From: Citrobacter amalonaticus
GTDB taxonomy: Bacteria; Pseudomonadota; Gammaproteobacteria; Enterobacterales; Enterobacteriaceae
Reading direction: 5' to 3'
Assembly (NCBI RefSeq): GCF_018252635.1
Contig: NZ_JAGTXM010000005.1
Span: 62,001 to 126,000, forward strand
DNA length: 64,000 nt
A program made the translations under genes and the position numbers. Shown here one piece after another: positions 49,606 to 58,840 of the stretch (within the stretch, counting starts at the first letter, position 1; each line of letters begins with the position of its first letter). Under the pieces are notes generated by a model. The model had not been told where the DNA came from and ran no database searches. It saw only the letters and a list, made by a program, of their open reading frames with translations.

Positions 49606-50424
49606 GTGAAATTGACGATACCTCATTTACGGACAGGGGCGGCGGTACTGTTGGCGGGATTGTTGTTGATCGGTTGCGACCAGCAGAGTAGCGATGCAAA
49701 GCACATCAAAGTCGGGGTGATTAACGGCGCCGAGCAGGATGTGGCGGAAGTGGCGAAAAAAGTGGCGAAAGAGAAATACGGTCTTGATGTCGAACTGGTC
49801 GGTTTTAGCGGCTCGCTGTTGCCGAATGACGCCACCAATCACGGTGAACTGGATGCCAACGTTTTCCAGCATCGTCCGTTCCTGGAGCAGGATAATCAGG
49901 CACACAACTACAAGCTGGTCGCGGTGGGGAATACCTTTGTCTTCCCGATGGCCGGGTATTCGAAAAAAATCAAAACGGTGGATCAACTGAAAGATGGCTC
50001 GACGGTGGCGATCCCGAACGATCCTACAAATCTCGGGCGGGCGCTGTTGCTGCTGCAAAAAGAGCAGTTGATTACCCTGAAAGAAGGAAAAGGTTTGCTG
50101 CCGACGGCGCTGGATATCACCGCCAACCCGCGTCATTTACAGATTATGGAGCTGGAAGGGGCACAACTGCCACGTGTACTGGATGACCCGAAAGTTGACG
50201 TGGCGATTATCAGCACCACCTACATTCAACAAACCGGGCTTTCGCCGGTGCACGACAGCGTCTTCATTGAGGATAAGAACTCCCCGTATGTGAATATCCT
50301 GGTGACTCGGGAGGACAACAAAGATGCGGAAAACGTGAAGGAATTTCTGGCCTCTTATCAGTCACCTGAAGTCGCAAAAGCGGCAGAAACGATCTTTAAC
50401 GGCGGCGCGGTACCGGGTTGGTGA
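49606..50424 (+). CDS. nlpA: NlpA, inner-membrane lipoprotein of the MetQ family
   Basis: A 272-residue lipoprotein from GTG 49606 (AAAAGGA upstream). The lipobox is LIGC with Cys24, followed by Asp25, the Lol-avoidance signal that retains it in the inner membrane. The mature part is a methionine-type substrate-binding protein (KVGVINGAEQDVAEVAKKVAKEKYGLDVELVGFS; LDANVFQHRPFLEQDN; AIPNDPTNLGRALLLLQ). It is known as a minor methionine-binding lipoprotein. It stands alone with its own hairpin. After it the E. coli backbone is interrupted by fimbrial genes. Confidence 0.96.
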   Translation: MKLTIPHLRTGAAVLLAGLLLIGCDQQSSDAKHIKVGVINGAEQDVAEVAKKVAKEKYGLDVELVGFSGSLLPNDATNHGELDANVFQHRPFLEQDNQAHNYKLVAVGNTFVFPMAGYSKKIKTVDQLKDGSTVAIPNDPTNLGRALLLLQKEQLITLKEGKGLLPTALDITANPRHLQIMELEGAQLPRVLDDPKVDVAIISTTYIQQTGLSPVHDSVFIEDKNSPYVNILVTREDNKDAENVKEFLASYQSPEVAKAAETIFNGGAVPGW

Positions 50425-50452
50425 TCGGTAACACATTCAGATAAATCAATTT

Positions 50453-50480
50453 TATCGCCAGAGGCGTTCTTCTGGCGATA
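50453..50480. terminator. Hairpin after nlpA
   Basis: TATCGCCAGA (50453-50462) pairs perfectly with TCTGGCGATA (50471-50480). No T tract follows, so it may be a transcript-end stabiliser or a Rho-assisted end. Confidence 0.6.
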
Positions 50481-51321
50481 ATGTACGACGCGATCTTTAT
50501 CGCTGAATGAACATTAAGATTATCCTTTCTTTTCTTTGTATTCAGATTTTTCAATCAACAAAGTTCTTCCCTTCTTTTTTGTACTCAAAAACCCCGTTTC
50601 TAATAGTCATTTGTCCTTTTTTGTAAGGTTGTGATGAGTAATCTATAGATTTATATGCTGAGAAAAAGTGTGTGACTAAAAGAAAAGATCGTTCAGGGAA
50701 AATTCCTGGAATTGGCAGGTTTTGCAACACCAGGTTAACGATGGTTACGTTTTTTATGGGTTTAAGATTTTTCTTACAAGAAAATGAAAAAATGTTTCAT
50801 TCTCAATTAATTATTAGTTATTAATGCATTGCGTAAAGTACTTGAGCCGATTTATCAGGATTATTCTCTTAATCGTGAAAAAAGATATTTATGACTAAAA
50901 ATGCAGCAATAAATGTATCTTTTTTGTTTTAATTATTTTGTTTTTTTGTTTTGAAGGTGATCTGTAGAGGTTTTATTTTGGTGCACTTTTCTTTGTGCAT
51001 TGATCTGGATCAATTTAACTGATTTATAAAATTATATCTTTTTTTAACCGATGCTGTCTTATAAAAACCTAATAATCGATATATATATAAGGGTGAATAG
51101 CACAGATAGAAGGCAGCGCTTTATTTTCCTATAAGCATTTGGATTGATCTTTTTGGGTTGAAAAATCCTAATATCGCGGATGAAAGTTTTGCGTATATCA
51201 TGTCAATGGAACCGAAAAGTGTTATTAAGTACCCGTATTCATAATGGGGCGGTAATCGTTTTATCTTAATATCACATTCTATGGGCTGTTCATTTATATC
51301 AACCACAACAGGGAATTTATT
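50481..51321. other. AT-rich non-coding region upstream of the fimbrial cluster
   Basis: About 840 bases without a supportable gene, with long T and A runs (for example around 50920-50955 and 51040). A 61-codon frame on the minus strand (51121-51306) has no ribosome site and no recognised motif. It contains a perfect FNR box and an inverted repeat TGCAC/GTGCA (50982-50999). The composition suggests H-NS binding and horizontal origin of the cluster. No invertible-switch repeats were found by eye. Confidence 0.6.
51000..51013. promoter_or_regulatory. FNR-type box upstream of the pilin gene
   Basis: TTGAT-CTGG-ATCAA matches the FNR consensus TTGAT-N4-ATCAA exactly. It is about 310 bases before the pilin start. 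A weak -10-like TATATC at 51033-51038 would place a start near 51045 with the box close to -40, a class II activator position. Confidence 0.5.
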
Positions 51322-51879
51322 ATGCGTAAGTATAATTTTGCGTTGTCCGCATTAGCAATGGTTTTCACTTCTGCATTTACTGCTTCGGCATTTGCAGTTG
51401 ATGGTACTATTACAATTAACGGACAAATTACTGATACCACTTGTACTATTTCTGTCGATGGCGGCAGTAATGATGCAACGGTTACATTGCCAACTGTTTC
51501 TGCTTCTACCCTCGCAACACCAGGGGCAACAGCCGGTGCGACGCCATTTACGATCTCACTGAGCAACTGTTCAGGTACGGCGTTGAATAATGCCAGCACC
51601 TATTTTGAACCCGGTACCTATGTTGATAGCACAACCGGTCGTCTGAATATTGATACTGCAGCGGCTGATGCAGCAACTTTCGTTCAGGTTCAATTATTAA
51701 ATGCCGATCGTAATGCTATTGTGGCAGGGGCTTCTGTAACGGCGGGTCAGAATGATATCCCGGTTGATATCTCGTCTGGCAGCGGTTCACTGAATTACTT
51801 TGCACAATATTATGCAACAGGTACAGCTACTGCCGGTTCTGTAACGACTCAGGTCGATTACACCATGGTATACGAGTAA
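51322..51879 (+). CDS. Major fimbrial subunit (type 1-like pilin)
   Basis: A 185-residue pilin. The signal peptide ends ASAFA (about residue 25). The mature protein begins VDGTITINGQITDTTCTISV, with Cys in that strand and in LSNCSG to form the pilin disulphide. It ends in the pattern TTQVDYTMVYE with the penultimate Tyr and alternating hydrophobic residues recognised by the chaperone. ATG 51322 follows AGGGAA. It is first in the cluster and is followed by a strong 12-bp hairpin, which fits higher expression of the pilin than of the assembly genes. Confidence 0.93.
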   Translation: MRKYNFALSALAMVFTSAFTASAFAVDGTITINGQITDTTCTISVDGGSNDATVTLPTVSASTLATPGATAGATPFTISLSNCSGTALNNASTYFEPGTYVDSTTGRLNIDTAAADAATFVQVQLLNADRNAIVAGASVTAGQNDIPVDISSGSGSLNYFAQYYATGTATAGSVTTQVDYTMVYE

Positions 51880-51885
51880 CAGAAA

Positions 51886-51915
51886 CAGGAGTAAAGGGGA
51901 CATCCTTTACTCCTG
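51886..51915 (+). other. Intercistronic hairpin between pilin and chaperone genes
   Basis: CAGGAGTAAAGG (51886-51897) and CCTTTACTCCTG (51904-51915) form a perfect 12-bp stem with a 6-base loop. No T tract follows. It could cause partial termination or protect the pilin mRNA 3' end. Confidence 0.75.
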
Positions 51916-51931
51916 ATTATGAGGTAACGAG

Positions 51932-52678
51932 ATGTTAAAGATATTATCTTCCGGAATGGTTTTATTATTTTCTATGTTCTCACAGAACGTCATGGCTGAT
52001 GTTGTTATTAATGGGACACGCATTGTCTTTAATGCAAAAGACAAGGAGTCGACAGTACAGCTAAAAAACCGGGGGAATAATCCTTATCTTTTACAAATAT
52101 GGATGGACGATGGTGACCCACGGGCAAATCCTGGCGAAGCCAGGGTTCCATTTCTCATTACGCCGCCTGTGGTTCGGATTGACCCAGCGAAAGGACAGGC
52201 TGTGCGAATCATGGCGACAAATCCTGCATTGCCGCGGGACAGAGAGTCTCTCTTCTGGTTTAACATGCTGGAGATTCCGCCAAAAGCACAGGCTGCGATA
52301 TCGGGGAATACACATATGCAGTTGGCATTTCGTACCCGTATTAAATTGTTCTACCGTCCGGATAATCTGCAGCCAACACCATTACAGTCATATAAAGAAC
52401 TAAAACTATCCCTGCAAGGGAACAATATTAAAGTTGTCAACGACTCTCCTTATTACATCACCTTTAGCAAAGTTGAGATTCGTAAGACAAAAGAGTCCGA
52501 AGTCTTAGCATCTGTAGAGAACTTTCCGCAACGGATGGTCAATCCTAAAAGTGAAATAGTCTTCCCTCTCGCTAATAAAAAGTCAGCGAGGTTAAGTGAT
52601 GCTTCATTTTTTTACAGTGTAATAAATGATTATGGTGGAGAAACAACAAATGAGCATAAATTACAAAATAGCCCATAA
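51932..52678 (+). CDS. Periplasmic fimbrial chaperone (PapD-like), first copy
   Basis: A 248-residue chaperone that caps pilins by donor-strand complementation. The signal peptide ends NVMA (about 22). The two-domain immunoglobulin-like fold shows GTRIVFNAKDKESTVQLKNRGNNPYLLQIW, then PPVVRIDPAKGQAVRIM and RESLFWFNMLEIPP, the PapD-family signature, and the cleft Lys in RIKLFYRP. It starts after GAGG. The end overlaps the usher start by about 29 bases. It shares clear similarity with the second chaperone in this cluster. Confidence 0.94.
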   Translation: MLKILSSGMVLLFSMFSQNVMADVVINGTRIVFNAKDKESTVQLKNRGNNPYLLQIWMDDGDPRANPGEARVPFLITPPVVRIDPAKGQAVRIMATNPALPRDRESLFWFNMLEIPPKAQAAISGNTHMQLAFRTRIKLFYRPDNLQPTPLQSYKELKLSLQGNNIKVVNDSPYYITFSKVEIRKTKESEVLASVENFPQRMVNPKSEIVFPLANKKSARLSDASFFYSVINDYGGETTNEHKLQNSP

Positions 52679-55211
52679 TGCTATTTCTTGTTCTCTGAGA
52701 TTAACCCGCGTTGCTCAATTCATTATCTTTTCTTTCGTATCTGTTCAGGTTGCCTTTGCTGACACTGATGACGTGCAATTTAATAGTGATTTTTTGCGCT
52801 CAGCGATTGATGTGAGTAATTATTCACGGGGGAATCCTGTCCCGCAGGGACAATATTATGTTGATCTTTATGTGAATGACAGGTGGAAAGGGCGCGGCGA
52901 AGTTAAATTTGAAAATGACAAAAGTAACACTCTCGTCGCCAGACCCTGCTTTACGTTAAAGTTAGTATCCATGCTGGGTATTGATATTGATAAAATTGAT
53001 CCAGCACTGCGTCAGTTGCTTAAAAATGATGACGGCTGCGTGAGAATAAATGATATTTCTCCCGATTTAACAGCCTATTACGATGTAACATCGCAGCGTA
53101 TTAATGTGCAGGCGCCTCAGATATGGCTACTTCGTCAGGTTCGCGGCTATGTGAATCCGGAATTATGGGATAACGGCATTCCTGCTGCGACGCTGCAATA
53201 TGATTACAACGCATGGCATGCCGATAGATCGGGGGCAGATTCCACATCTGCCCAATATTTAGGTTTGATGGGGGGGCTCAATTGGGATGCGTGGCGCCTA
53301 CGCTATCGCGGTATTTTTAACTGGAACAATGATAAGGGCTGGCAATATGACTCAACCAGCACTTACCTTGAACGCGGCATTATCCCGTTACGCAGTAAGC
53401 TGGTAATGGGCGATTCCACTACCGATGGTCAGGTTTTTGACAGCGTCGGTTTTCGCGGCGTGATGCTGACTTCTGACGATCGCATGTATGAGGATTCACA
53501 GCGTGGATATGCGCCAGTCATTACTGGCGTGGCAAACACGAATGCCCTGGTCAGCGTTAGTCAGCGCGGCGTGCGCATTTATCAATCGACAGTACCGCCT
53601 GGCGCGTTTCGTATTGATGATTTGTACCCTAACGGCACAGGGGGCGATTTGCTGGTCACCGTCAAAGAGGCAGATGGAAGTGAGCACAGCTTTACCGTCA
53701 CCTACGCCTCTATCGCTGAATTGTTGCGTCCGGGAACCAGTCGCTATTCGTTGATGGCTGGGCGCTATCGAAATTCCTCTGTAAATGAAAAGCCGCAGAT
53801 TGCGATGGGGGCGTTTCGTCACGGTTTCACTAACCTGTTGACGACTTACACCGGGGCCCTTGGCGGGGAAGATTATCAGTCTGTCGCCGGTGGCGTCGCG
53901 CTCAATACGCCTGTCGGTGCCCTTTCTGCTGATATCACGCATGCCCGAACGACGCTTGCGGATGACAGCAAACGTGAAGGCCAAAGCATCCGTTTTTCAT
54001 TTGCCAAGATCTTACCTGTCGTGGATACCAACATCACGCTGGCGAGCTATCGCTATTCCAGTTCGGGTTATTACGATATTGATGACGCAATGTTGATGCG
54101 TGATCTGGAGAGAACAAATAAAGGCGCCTATTCCAGCAGCATTAACCGTAAAAATCGGCTGCAGCTTAGCGCGACGCAAACCATTTCGGATACGCTCGGA
54201 AGTATAAACGTCAGCGCCAGTACCCAGGATTACTGGAATAAAAGCGGACGCGATACTGAATATCAATTGGGCTATACGAATGCGTTTAAGTGGTTCAACT
54301 TTAACCTCAATGCCAGTCGTACCCGCGATCTGATCAAAGACAAATGGGACAACAAAATTGCGATTGGTATCTCTTTACCGCTCGGGAACAGTGCGCGCTC
54401 AGCTTATCTCAGCTCCACCTATGTCCAGGAGAGCGGGCATCGGGGACTGCAAAACTCGATCGCCGGAACGTCTGGAGAAAACCGCCAGTATAACTGGAGC
54501 GCGTTTGCCAATCAGGATCATTACGACCATAGCAGCAGTAAAACCACTGGCGGGGCCAGTGGAAACTGGACGTCACCCTGGACCACCATGGGAGGCAACT
54601 TCTCTGCGGGTCAGGGGTATCAACAGTATGGTATGAACCTCTCTGGCGGTGCTATTGCCTGGCAAAACGGCGTTGTACTGACGCCGATCATGGGTGACAC
54701 CATGGCGGTTATCGAAGCCGAGCATGCCGGGGGGGCGAAGATAGCGAACAACAGCAGCCTCAGCCTTAACCGTAGCGGTAATGCCGCCGTGCCTTATCTC
54801 TCACCATATCGCCAGAACACCATCGAACTCGATCCGAAAGGGTTATCGAATGATGTCTCCCTGGACGTCACCAGTCAGAACAGCGTACCTACCGCAGGCG
54901 CGGTGGTATTGATGAAATACGCAACGGACAAGGGATATTCGGTTCTCTTCACTCTTCAACATACCGGCGAGCAGCTTCCGTTTGGCGCAGATGTCGTGGA
55001 TGAGCGTGGCAATACTGTCGGTTATATCGCCCAGGGCGGGCAAAGTTTTGCTCGCGTTAAGAATCTGTCAGGCACATTACGCGTGAAATGGGGAAGTGCT
55101 GCAGGTCAGGAATGCCAGTTCAGCTACCGCTTATCAGAACAAGAAAGTGCGAATGCCGCCGATTTACGTCGCGCTGACGCGGTATGCCAGTCATTAAGGA
55201 GTGAAAAATGA
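52650..55211 (+). CDS. Outer-membrane fimbrial usher
   Basis: An 853-residue usher (PapC/FimD family) that secretes and assembles the fimbria. ATG 52650 is chosen; ATG 52626 would add eight residues. A long signal peptide ends VAFA. It has the N-terminal chaperone-binding domain (VQFNSDFLRSAIDVSNYSRGNPVPQGQYYVDLYVN), the 24-strand barrel with plug (YPNGTGGDLLVTVKEADGS near 340), and C-terminal domains with the Cys pair in CQFSYRL...ADAVC. The stop overlaps the adhesin ATG by 4 bases. Confidence 0.95.
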   Translation: MSINYKIAHNAISCSLRLTRVAQFIIFSFVSVQVAFADTDDVQFNSDFLRSAIDVSNYSRGNPVPQGQYYVDLYVNDRWKGRGEVKFENDKSNTLVARPCFTLKLVSMLGIDIDKIDPALRQLLKNDDGCVRINDISPDLTAYYDVTSQRINVQAPQIWLLRQVRGYVNPELWDNGIPAATLQYDYNAWHADRSGADSTSAQYLGLMGGLNWDAWRLRYRGIFNWNNDKGWQYDSTSTYLERGIIPLRSKLVMGDSTTDGQVFDSVGFRGVMLTSDDRMYEDSQRGYAPVITGVANTNALVSVSQRGVRIYQSTVPPGAFRIDDLYPNGTGGDLLVTVKEADGSEHSFTVTYASIAELLRPGTSRYSLMAGRYRNSSVNEKPQIAMGAFRHGFTNLLTTYTGALGGEDYQSVAGGVALNTPVGALSADITHARTTLADDSKREGQSIRFSFAKILPVVDTNITLASYRYSSSGYYDIDDAMLMRDLERTNKGAYSSSINRKNRLQLSATQTISDTLGSINVSASTQDYWNKSGRDTEYQLGYTNAFKWFNFNLNASRTRDLIKDKWDNKIAIGISLPLGNSARSAYLSSTYVQESGHRGLQNSIAGTSGENRQYNWSAFANQDHYDHSSSKTTGGASGNWTSPWTTMGGNFSAGQGYQQYGMNLSGGAIAWQNGVVLTPIMGDTMAVIEAEHAGGAKIANNSSLSLNRSGNAAVPYLSPYRQNTIELDPKGLSNDVSLDVTSQNSVPTAGAVVLMKYATDKGYSVLFTLQHTGEQLPFGADVVDERGNTVGYIAQGGQSFARVKNLSGTLRVKWGSAAGQECQFSYRLSEQESANAADLRRADAVCQSLRSEK

Positions 55212-56293
55212 AATCTATTGTAACGGGAGTCGTACTCTCTATTTTGACACTGGTCGCGATGTGCGGCGTGGCGCGTGCCGACGGGACATGGGTAAATTGT
55301 GATCGTACTAATGGCTACTACCAGTACTTTGACTCGACGACCATCCAGGTGGGTAAAGATGCTGCTGTAGGGGACTTACTGGGAAACTGGGTAACCTCAT
55401 ATAACCCAACAGCCTGGACCTGCTCTCATCGAACCAACTACCAGAGCTATGCTATTCCGATGGCCGTACAGGGATACCCACCCTATACCATTTGGGGCAC
55501 TACTCAGGTTGATGGACAAAGTTACAATGTTTATAACACCGCGGTAAAAGTCGGCCTGGGCTATATTGCTCGCTGGCGTTACACGGTGAAAGGACAAACC
55601 AGCGACTGGTATCCACTTACGGTTGCTAATGGGGTTTATCAGACACCCACGCAGTTATTCACGGTAACGGGTGATGGAAGCTCATGGAATCTTGGCGTGG
55701 ATGTTCAGATTCGCTTTGTTAAAACCTCCACGTCATTGACCGCGGGCAGCACCTCTGTTTTTGACCCGATGTACATGCGTCATTACCAGACTTATGGGGG
55801 TAGCACGTCCGTCGGAAGCGGAACCTATATGATTGCTGATTTTCTGGCGGGGGGACTGGTGATTTCGACAACAGGGGGAACCTGTACGACATCGGATGTC
55901 ACGGTTAATTTGCCCCCGGTCAGTCGGACGGATTTTAGCGGTGTAGGGTATACTGCGGCGCGTACCGATTTTAACCTGAATTTCACGAAGTGCCCGGCGG
56001 GATTAGCAAGTATCAGTTATTTATTTACGCCGACCACGGCCATTATTAATAATACCAATGGTGTTTTTGCGCTGGCGAGTGCGTCAACAGCAAGCGGTGT
56101 AGGGATTCAGTTATTGAACGATCAGGATATCCCTCTGTCATTTAATACCGCGTATCTTCTGACCGATTACGATCCGACGCAGGATAATGCGAATTATACC
56201 GTGCCGCTACGGGCTGGGTTATACCAGACTGAGACGAACGTGTCTTCAGGAACGGTCAATGGCGCGGTGACTTTCACCCTGGTTTATAAATAA
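55208..56293 (+). CDS. Two-domain fimbrial tip adhesin
   Basis: A 361-residue protein with a signal peptide ending VARA (about 24). The N-terminal ~200 residues (GTWVNCDRTNGYYQYFDSTTIQVG ... FDPMYMRHYQTYGG) form a lectin-type domain rich in Tyr and Trp. The C-terminal ~150 residues (GGTCTTSDVTVNLPPVSRTDFSG ... NGAVTFTLVYK) are a pilin domain with its disulphide and C-terminal motif, including penultimate Tyr. This arrangement is that of FimH-like adhesins. The receptor is unknown. It overlaps the usher stop, and the second chaperone follows 10 bases later. Confidence 0.85.
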   Translation: MKSIVTGVVLSILTLVAMCGVARADGTWVNCDRTNGYYQYFDSTTIQVGKDAAVGDLLGNWVTSYNPTAWTCSHRTNYQSYAIPMAVQGYPPYTIWGTTQVDGQSYNVYNTAVKVGLGYIARWRYTVKGQTSDWYPLTVANGVYQTPTQLFTVTGDGSSWNLGVDVQIRFVKTSTSLTAGSTSVFDPMYMRHYQTYGGSTSVGSGTYMIADFLAGGLVISTTGGTCTTSDVTVNLPPVSRTDFSGVGYTAARTDFNLNFTKCPAGLASISYLFTPTTAIINNTNGVFALASASTASGVGIQLLNDQDIPLSFNTAYLLTDYDPTQDNANYTVPLRAGLYQTETNVSSGTVNGAVTFTLVYK

Positions 56294-56303
56294 AGGAGGG
56301 TGC

Positions 56304-57035
56304 ATGAAGAAACGACTCAAGCATGTTTTGAATCACTTCCTGATTTTACTTTTGCTACCGTCATCGGTAATGGCGGCTACCTATATTAATTACACCCGAG
56401 TGATAATTAATGAGAAAGATCGTGAGTCTACATTTACAGTTTACAATGAAGGTTTGAGGCCTGTTTTATTACAGCTATGGACGGAAAAAGAGTCGCTTTT
56501 AGAGCGTCCAGAGGAAATAAAAACGCCGTTTATGATTTTGCCGCCAATTTTCAGGCTTGAAGGCCACACATCACGCACGGTTCGTATTCAGTTTGTCGGC
56601 GATCGGCATACGCTGCCTGGAGACAGAGAGTCTCTATTCTGGCTGAATACGCTGGAAGTCCCGCCAGTTGCGGAAGACAAGAGTGGATCCGGCGCGCTGC
56701 AGGTCGCTTTTCGTACCCGCGTAAAGTTATTCTGGCGACCGCTGGCGTTGGCGGATAACACTCTGGAAGACAGTGTAAAAAAAATACAGATAACCGCCTC
56801 GAATTGTGGTGAGAATCGTTGTTTGTTGGTAAAGAATAATTCGCCTTTGCATGTGACATTAATGGATTTTACTCTCAAAGACGGTACGGAAATAAAACAG
56901 TTACCCGATGATGGTCTCCTCGCACCGTTGTCGATAAAAACGGTTGTTTTACCTACAAGTGCAACGGGAAACAGTACTGTCAAAACATTTTCATGGATAG
57001 ATGATTATGGCGTGATTAATACCTATAAAAACTAA
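56304..57035 (+). CDS. Periplasmic fimbrial chaperone, second copy
   Basis: A 243-residue PapD-like chaperone with signal peptide ending SVMA (about 24) and ATYINYTRVIINEKDRESTFTVYNEGLRPVLLQLWTEKE, MILPPIFRLEGHTSRTVRIQF, RESLFWLNTLEVPP and RVKLFWRPLAL. It has two Cys in ASNCGENRCLLVKN that the first chaperone lacks. It begins with a strong AAAGGAGG site after the adhesin. It may serve the tip adhesin specifically; this is inference from position. Confidence 0.92.
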   Translation: MKKRLKHVLNHFLILLLLPSSVMAATYINYTRVIINEKDRESTFTVYNEGLRPVLLQLWTEKESLLERPEEIKTPFMILPPIFRLEGHTSRTVRIQFVGDRHTLPGDRESLFWLNTLEVPPVAEDKSGSGALQVAFRTRVKLFWRPLALADNTLEDSVKKIQITASNCGENRCLLVKNNSPLHVTLMDFTLKDGTEIKQLPDDGLLAPLSIKTVVLPTSATGNSTVKTFSWIDDYGVINTYKN

Positions 57036-57051
57036 TGCGAAGGATACTGCT

Positions 57052-57687
57052 ATGCTCAATTTTAACTCCTCATCCTTACGGTATAAGTTTATTTATCTGA
57101 CAAAAAATATCTATGATGGTATTGCTATTCACGCACTTTTTGAAGATGCCTTACATGAATCTGGATTGAAAATGGGGCTCAATGAAGATATTCCATTTCA
57201 CCTGATTGATAAATACATTAACTTTATTCCGTTTTCATTGCGTTTTAATGTGACTTATAAGCAACGCGATCGCGTAATTGAAAATGACATCACCCTGTCG
57301 GCAAAAGGGGAAGAGATAAAGCGAATGAGTTTTAACCATATCCTTTTTTTTGTGGATATGTATAAACCAGAACATACCTCTTTTCTGTCATTCGAAGGAC
57401 TGCAAGATCTTAACGCGATCAGAGAGCGCATAGATGCTTTCATGGTGCATTGTGATGCCGTGATCAGTGGTAATAGAAAATGCCGTTCACGAAGTTTCTT
57501 GTTCACATTACGCGAACAGCAAATCATCTTTCATTTACTGCAGGGGATGTCAGTGAAAGAAATCGCGCTTGAACTTGAGGTGAGTGACAAGCTTGTCTAC
57601 CGGGAACGTTGGGCGCTAACGCGAAAACTGATTGACCAAAAAAATTGCCGGTTATACAAAAGGTTAATAAATATTAAAGCGACATAA
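57052..57687 (+). CDS. LuxR-type regulator of the fimbrial cluster
   Basis: A 211-residue protein whose C-terminal part (about 145-205) is a LuxR helix-turn-helix (FTLREQQIIFHLLQGMSVKEIALELEVSDKLVYRERWALTRKLI). The N-terminal part has no motif I recognise and is unlike a receiver domain, lacking a clear Asp pocket. It starts after AAGGA, 16 bases from the chaperone stop. As the last gene of the cluster it probably controls fimbrial expression. A terminator follows. Confidence 0.83.
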   Translation: MLNFNSSSLRYKFIYLTKNIYDGIAIHALFEDALHESGLKMGLNEDIPFHLIDKYINFIPFSLRFNVTYKQRDRVIENDITLSAKGEEIKRMSFNHILFFVDMYKPEHTSFLSFEGLQDLNAIRERIDAFMVHCDAVISGNRKCRSRSFLFTLREQQIIFHLLQGMSVKEIALELEVSDKLVYRERWALTRKLIDQKNCRLYKRLINIKAT

Positions 57688-57696
57688 AGGAACAGA

Positions 57697-57729
57697 GTGG
57701 ACGGCGCTTTCGTGCGTCCACTTTTTTTT
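57697..57729 (+). terminator. Terminator of the fimbrial cluster
   Basis: GTGGACG (about 57697-57703) pairs with CGTCCAC (57715-57721), followed by eight T. It lies between the convergent regulator gene and yicL. Confidence 0.88.
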
Positions 57730-57730
57730 G

Positions 57731-58633
57731 TTACACCGTTCTGGCGCGGCGGCGAGAATCCATCGAGATCAACACCACAGAAGACAAAATCAGCAGCGTG
57801 CCCAGCCAGTCCGGCAAAGTAAAGGTTATTCCCAACAAGAGTAGCGACAGCAGGGCGCTACTCAGCGGTTCGGCACAGCTTAAAATACTTGCTTTCGGCC
57901 CGCCAATCATCTGCGCGCCTTTCAGATACAGGCTGAACGTCAGCGACGTGCCGATGACCACCAGATAGAAAAACGCCAGAATCAGGCTGCCATTGACCAC
58001 AAAATTCGTGCCCTCGCCAGCGTAAAACGGCAGCAGGATCATCCCACCGATTAGCATACTCCAGCCGACAATCGGCAAGGTGCCGTAGCGTGCAATCAGC
58101 GCTGACGGGTAGGTGGTATAAAACGCGGCGGCAAACGCTGAGGCAATCCCCCAGAACAGCGCAGCCGGTGAAATTGACAGCGAGGTTGGATTGCCGTGGG
58201 TGACCAGTAAAAAGGTACCGATGAGCGAAGTGAGGATGGCGGTCAGCACCAACATGCCGGGACGCGCCTTACGTACCAGCGCGAACCAGGCCACGATAAT
58301 GGTTGGCGACAGGAACTGCAGCACCGTGGCGGTCGCGGCGTTGGATTTTTCGATGGTCAACAGGAAGGTGAGTTGCACCGTCAGCGCGCCGACGACAGAA
58401 AAAATCAGCAGGCTCAGGGCATCTTTGCGGTTTTTAAGGATAGAGAAGATTTTGTCGCCGTGAACAAACGCGAGCATCAGCAAAATGAGGCCGGCGAATA
58501 TCAGACGCGTCATGGTCAGAAATTGCGACGACATCTGGCTTTGCTCCATGATGTACTGCGCACAAACCCCTGAACTTCCCCATAAAACGGCGGCAATCAG
58601 GACATTCAGCATCCCTCTTCTGGTGGACCCCAT
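57731..58633 (-). CDS. yicL: YicL, EamA-family permease
   Basis: A 300-residue, ten-helix member of the drug/metabolite transporter superfamily ([84 protein letters not shown]). It matches E. coli YicL closely. The exported compound is unknown. It resumes the E. coli backbone after the fimbrial insertion. It is convergent with the fimbrial regulator and divergent from the DUF1471 gene. Confidence 0.95.
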   Translation of the reverse strand: MGSTRRGMLNVLIAAVLWGSSGVCAQYIMEQSQMSSQFLTMTRLIFAGLILLMLAFVHGDKIFSILKNRKDALSLLIFSVVGALTVQLTFLLTIEKSNAATATVLQFLSPTIIVAWFALVRKARPGMLVLTAILTSLIGTFLLVTHGNPTSLSISPAALFWGIASAFAAAFYTTYPSALIARYGTLPIVGWSMLIGGMILLPFYAGEGTNFVVNGSLILAFFYLVVIGTSLTFSLYLKGAQMIGGPKASILSCAEPLSSALLSLLLLGITFTLPDWLGTLLILSSVVLISMDSRRRARTV

Positions 58634-58840
58634 GTTTTCCTCGGCTTTGTTTTTTCGACGTTATTTGCAGGCATGATAGCAGATAAGACAAGCGGTTCCG
58701 CGCCTCATCCCATTTCTGATTATTAACAAAAATAGAATAGTCTATTGTCATTTGTATCATTTATGTCATCAGGCCGTCAGCGTATTCTTCTCCCAACGCG
58801 TGATTCAACGCTAACCAATCAATTTACTCTGGGATTAAAT

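Noticed and set aside
51121-51306. A 61-codon minus-strand frame upstream of the pilin gene.
   Set aside because: It starts at GTG or similar with no ribosome site, lies in AT-rich DNA and shows no recognised motif. A plus-strand frame across the same bases looks equally protein-like.
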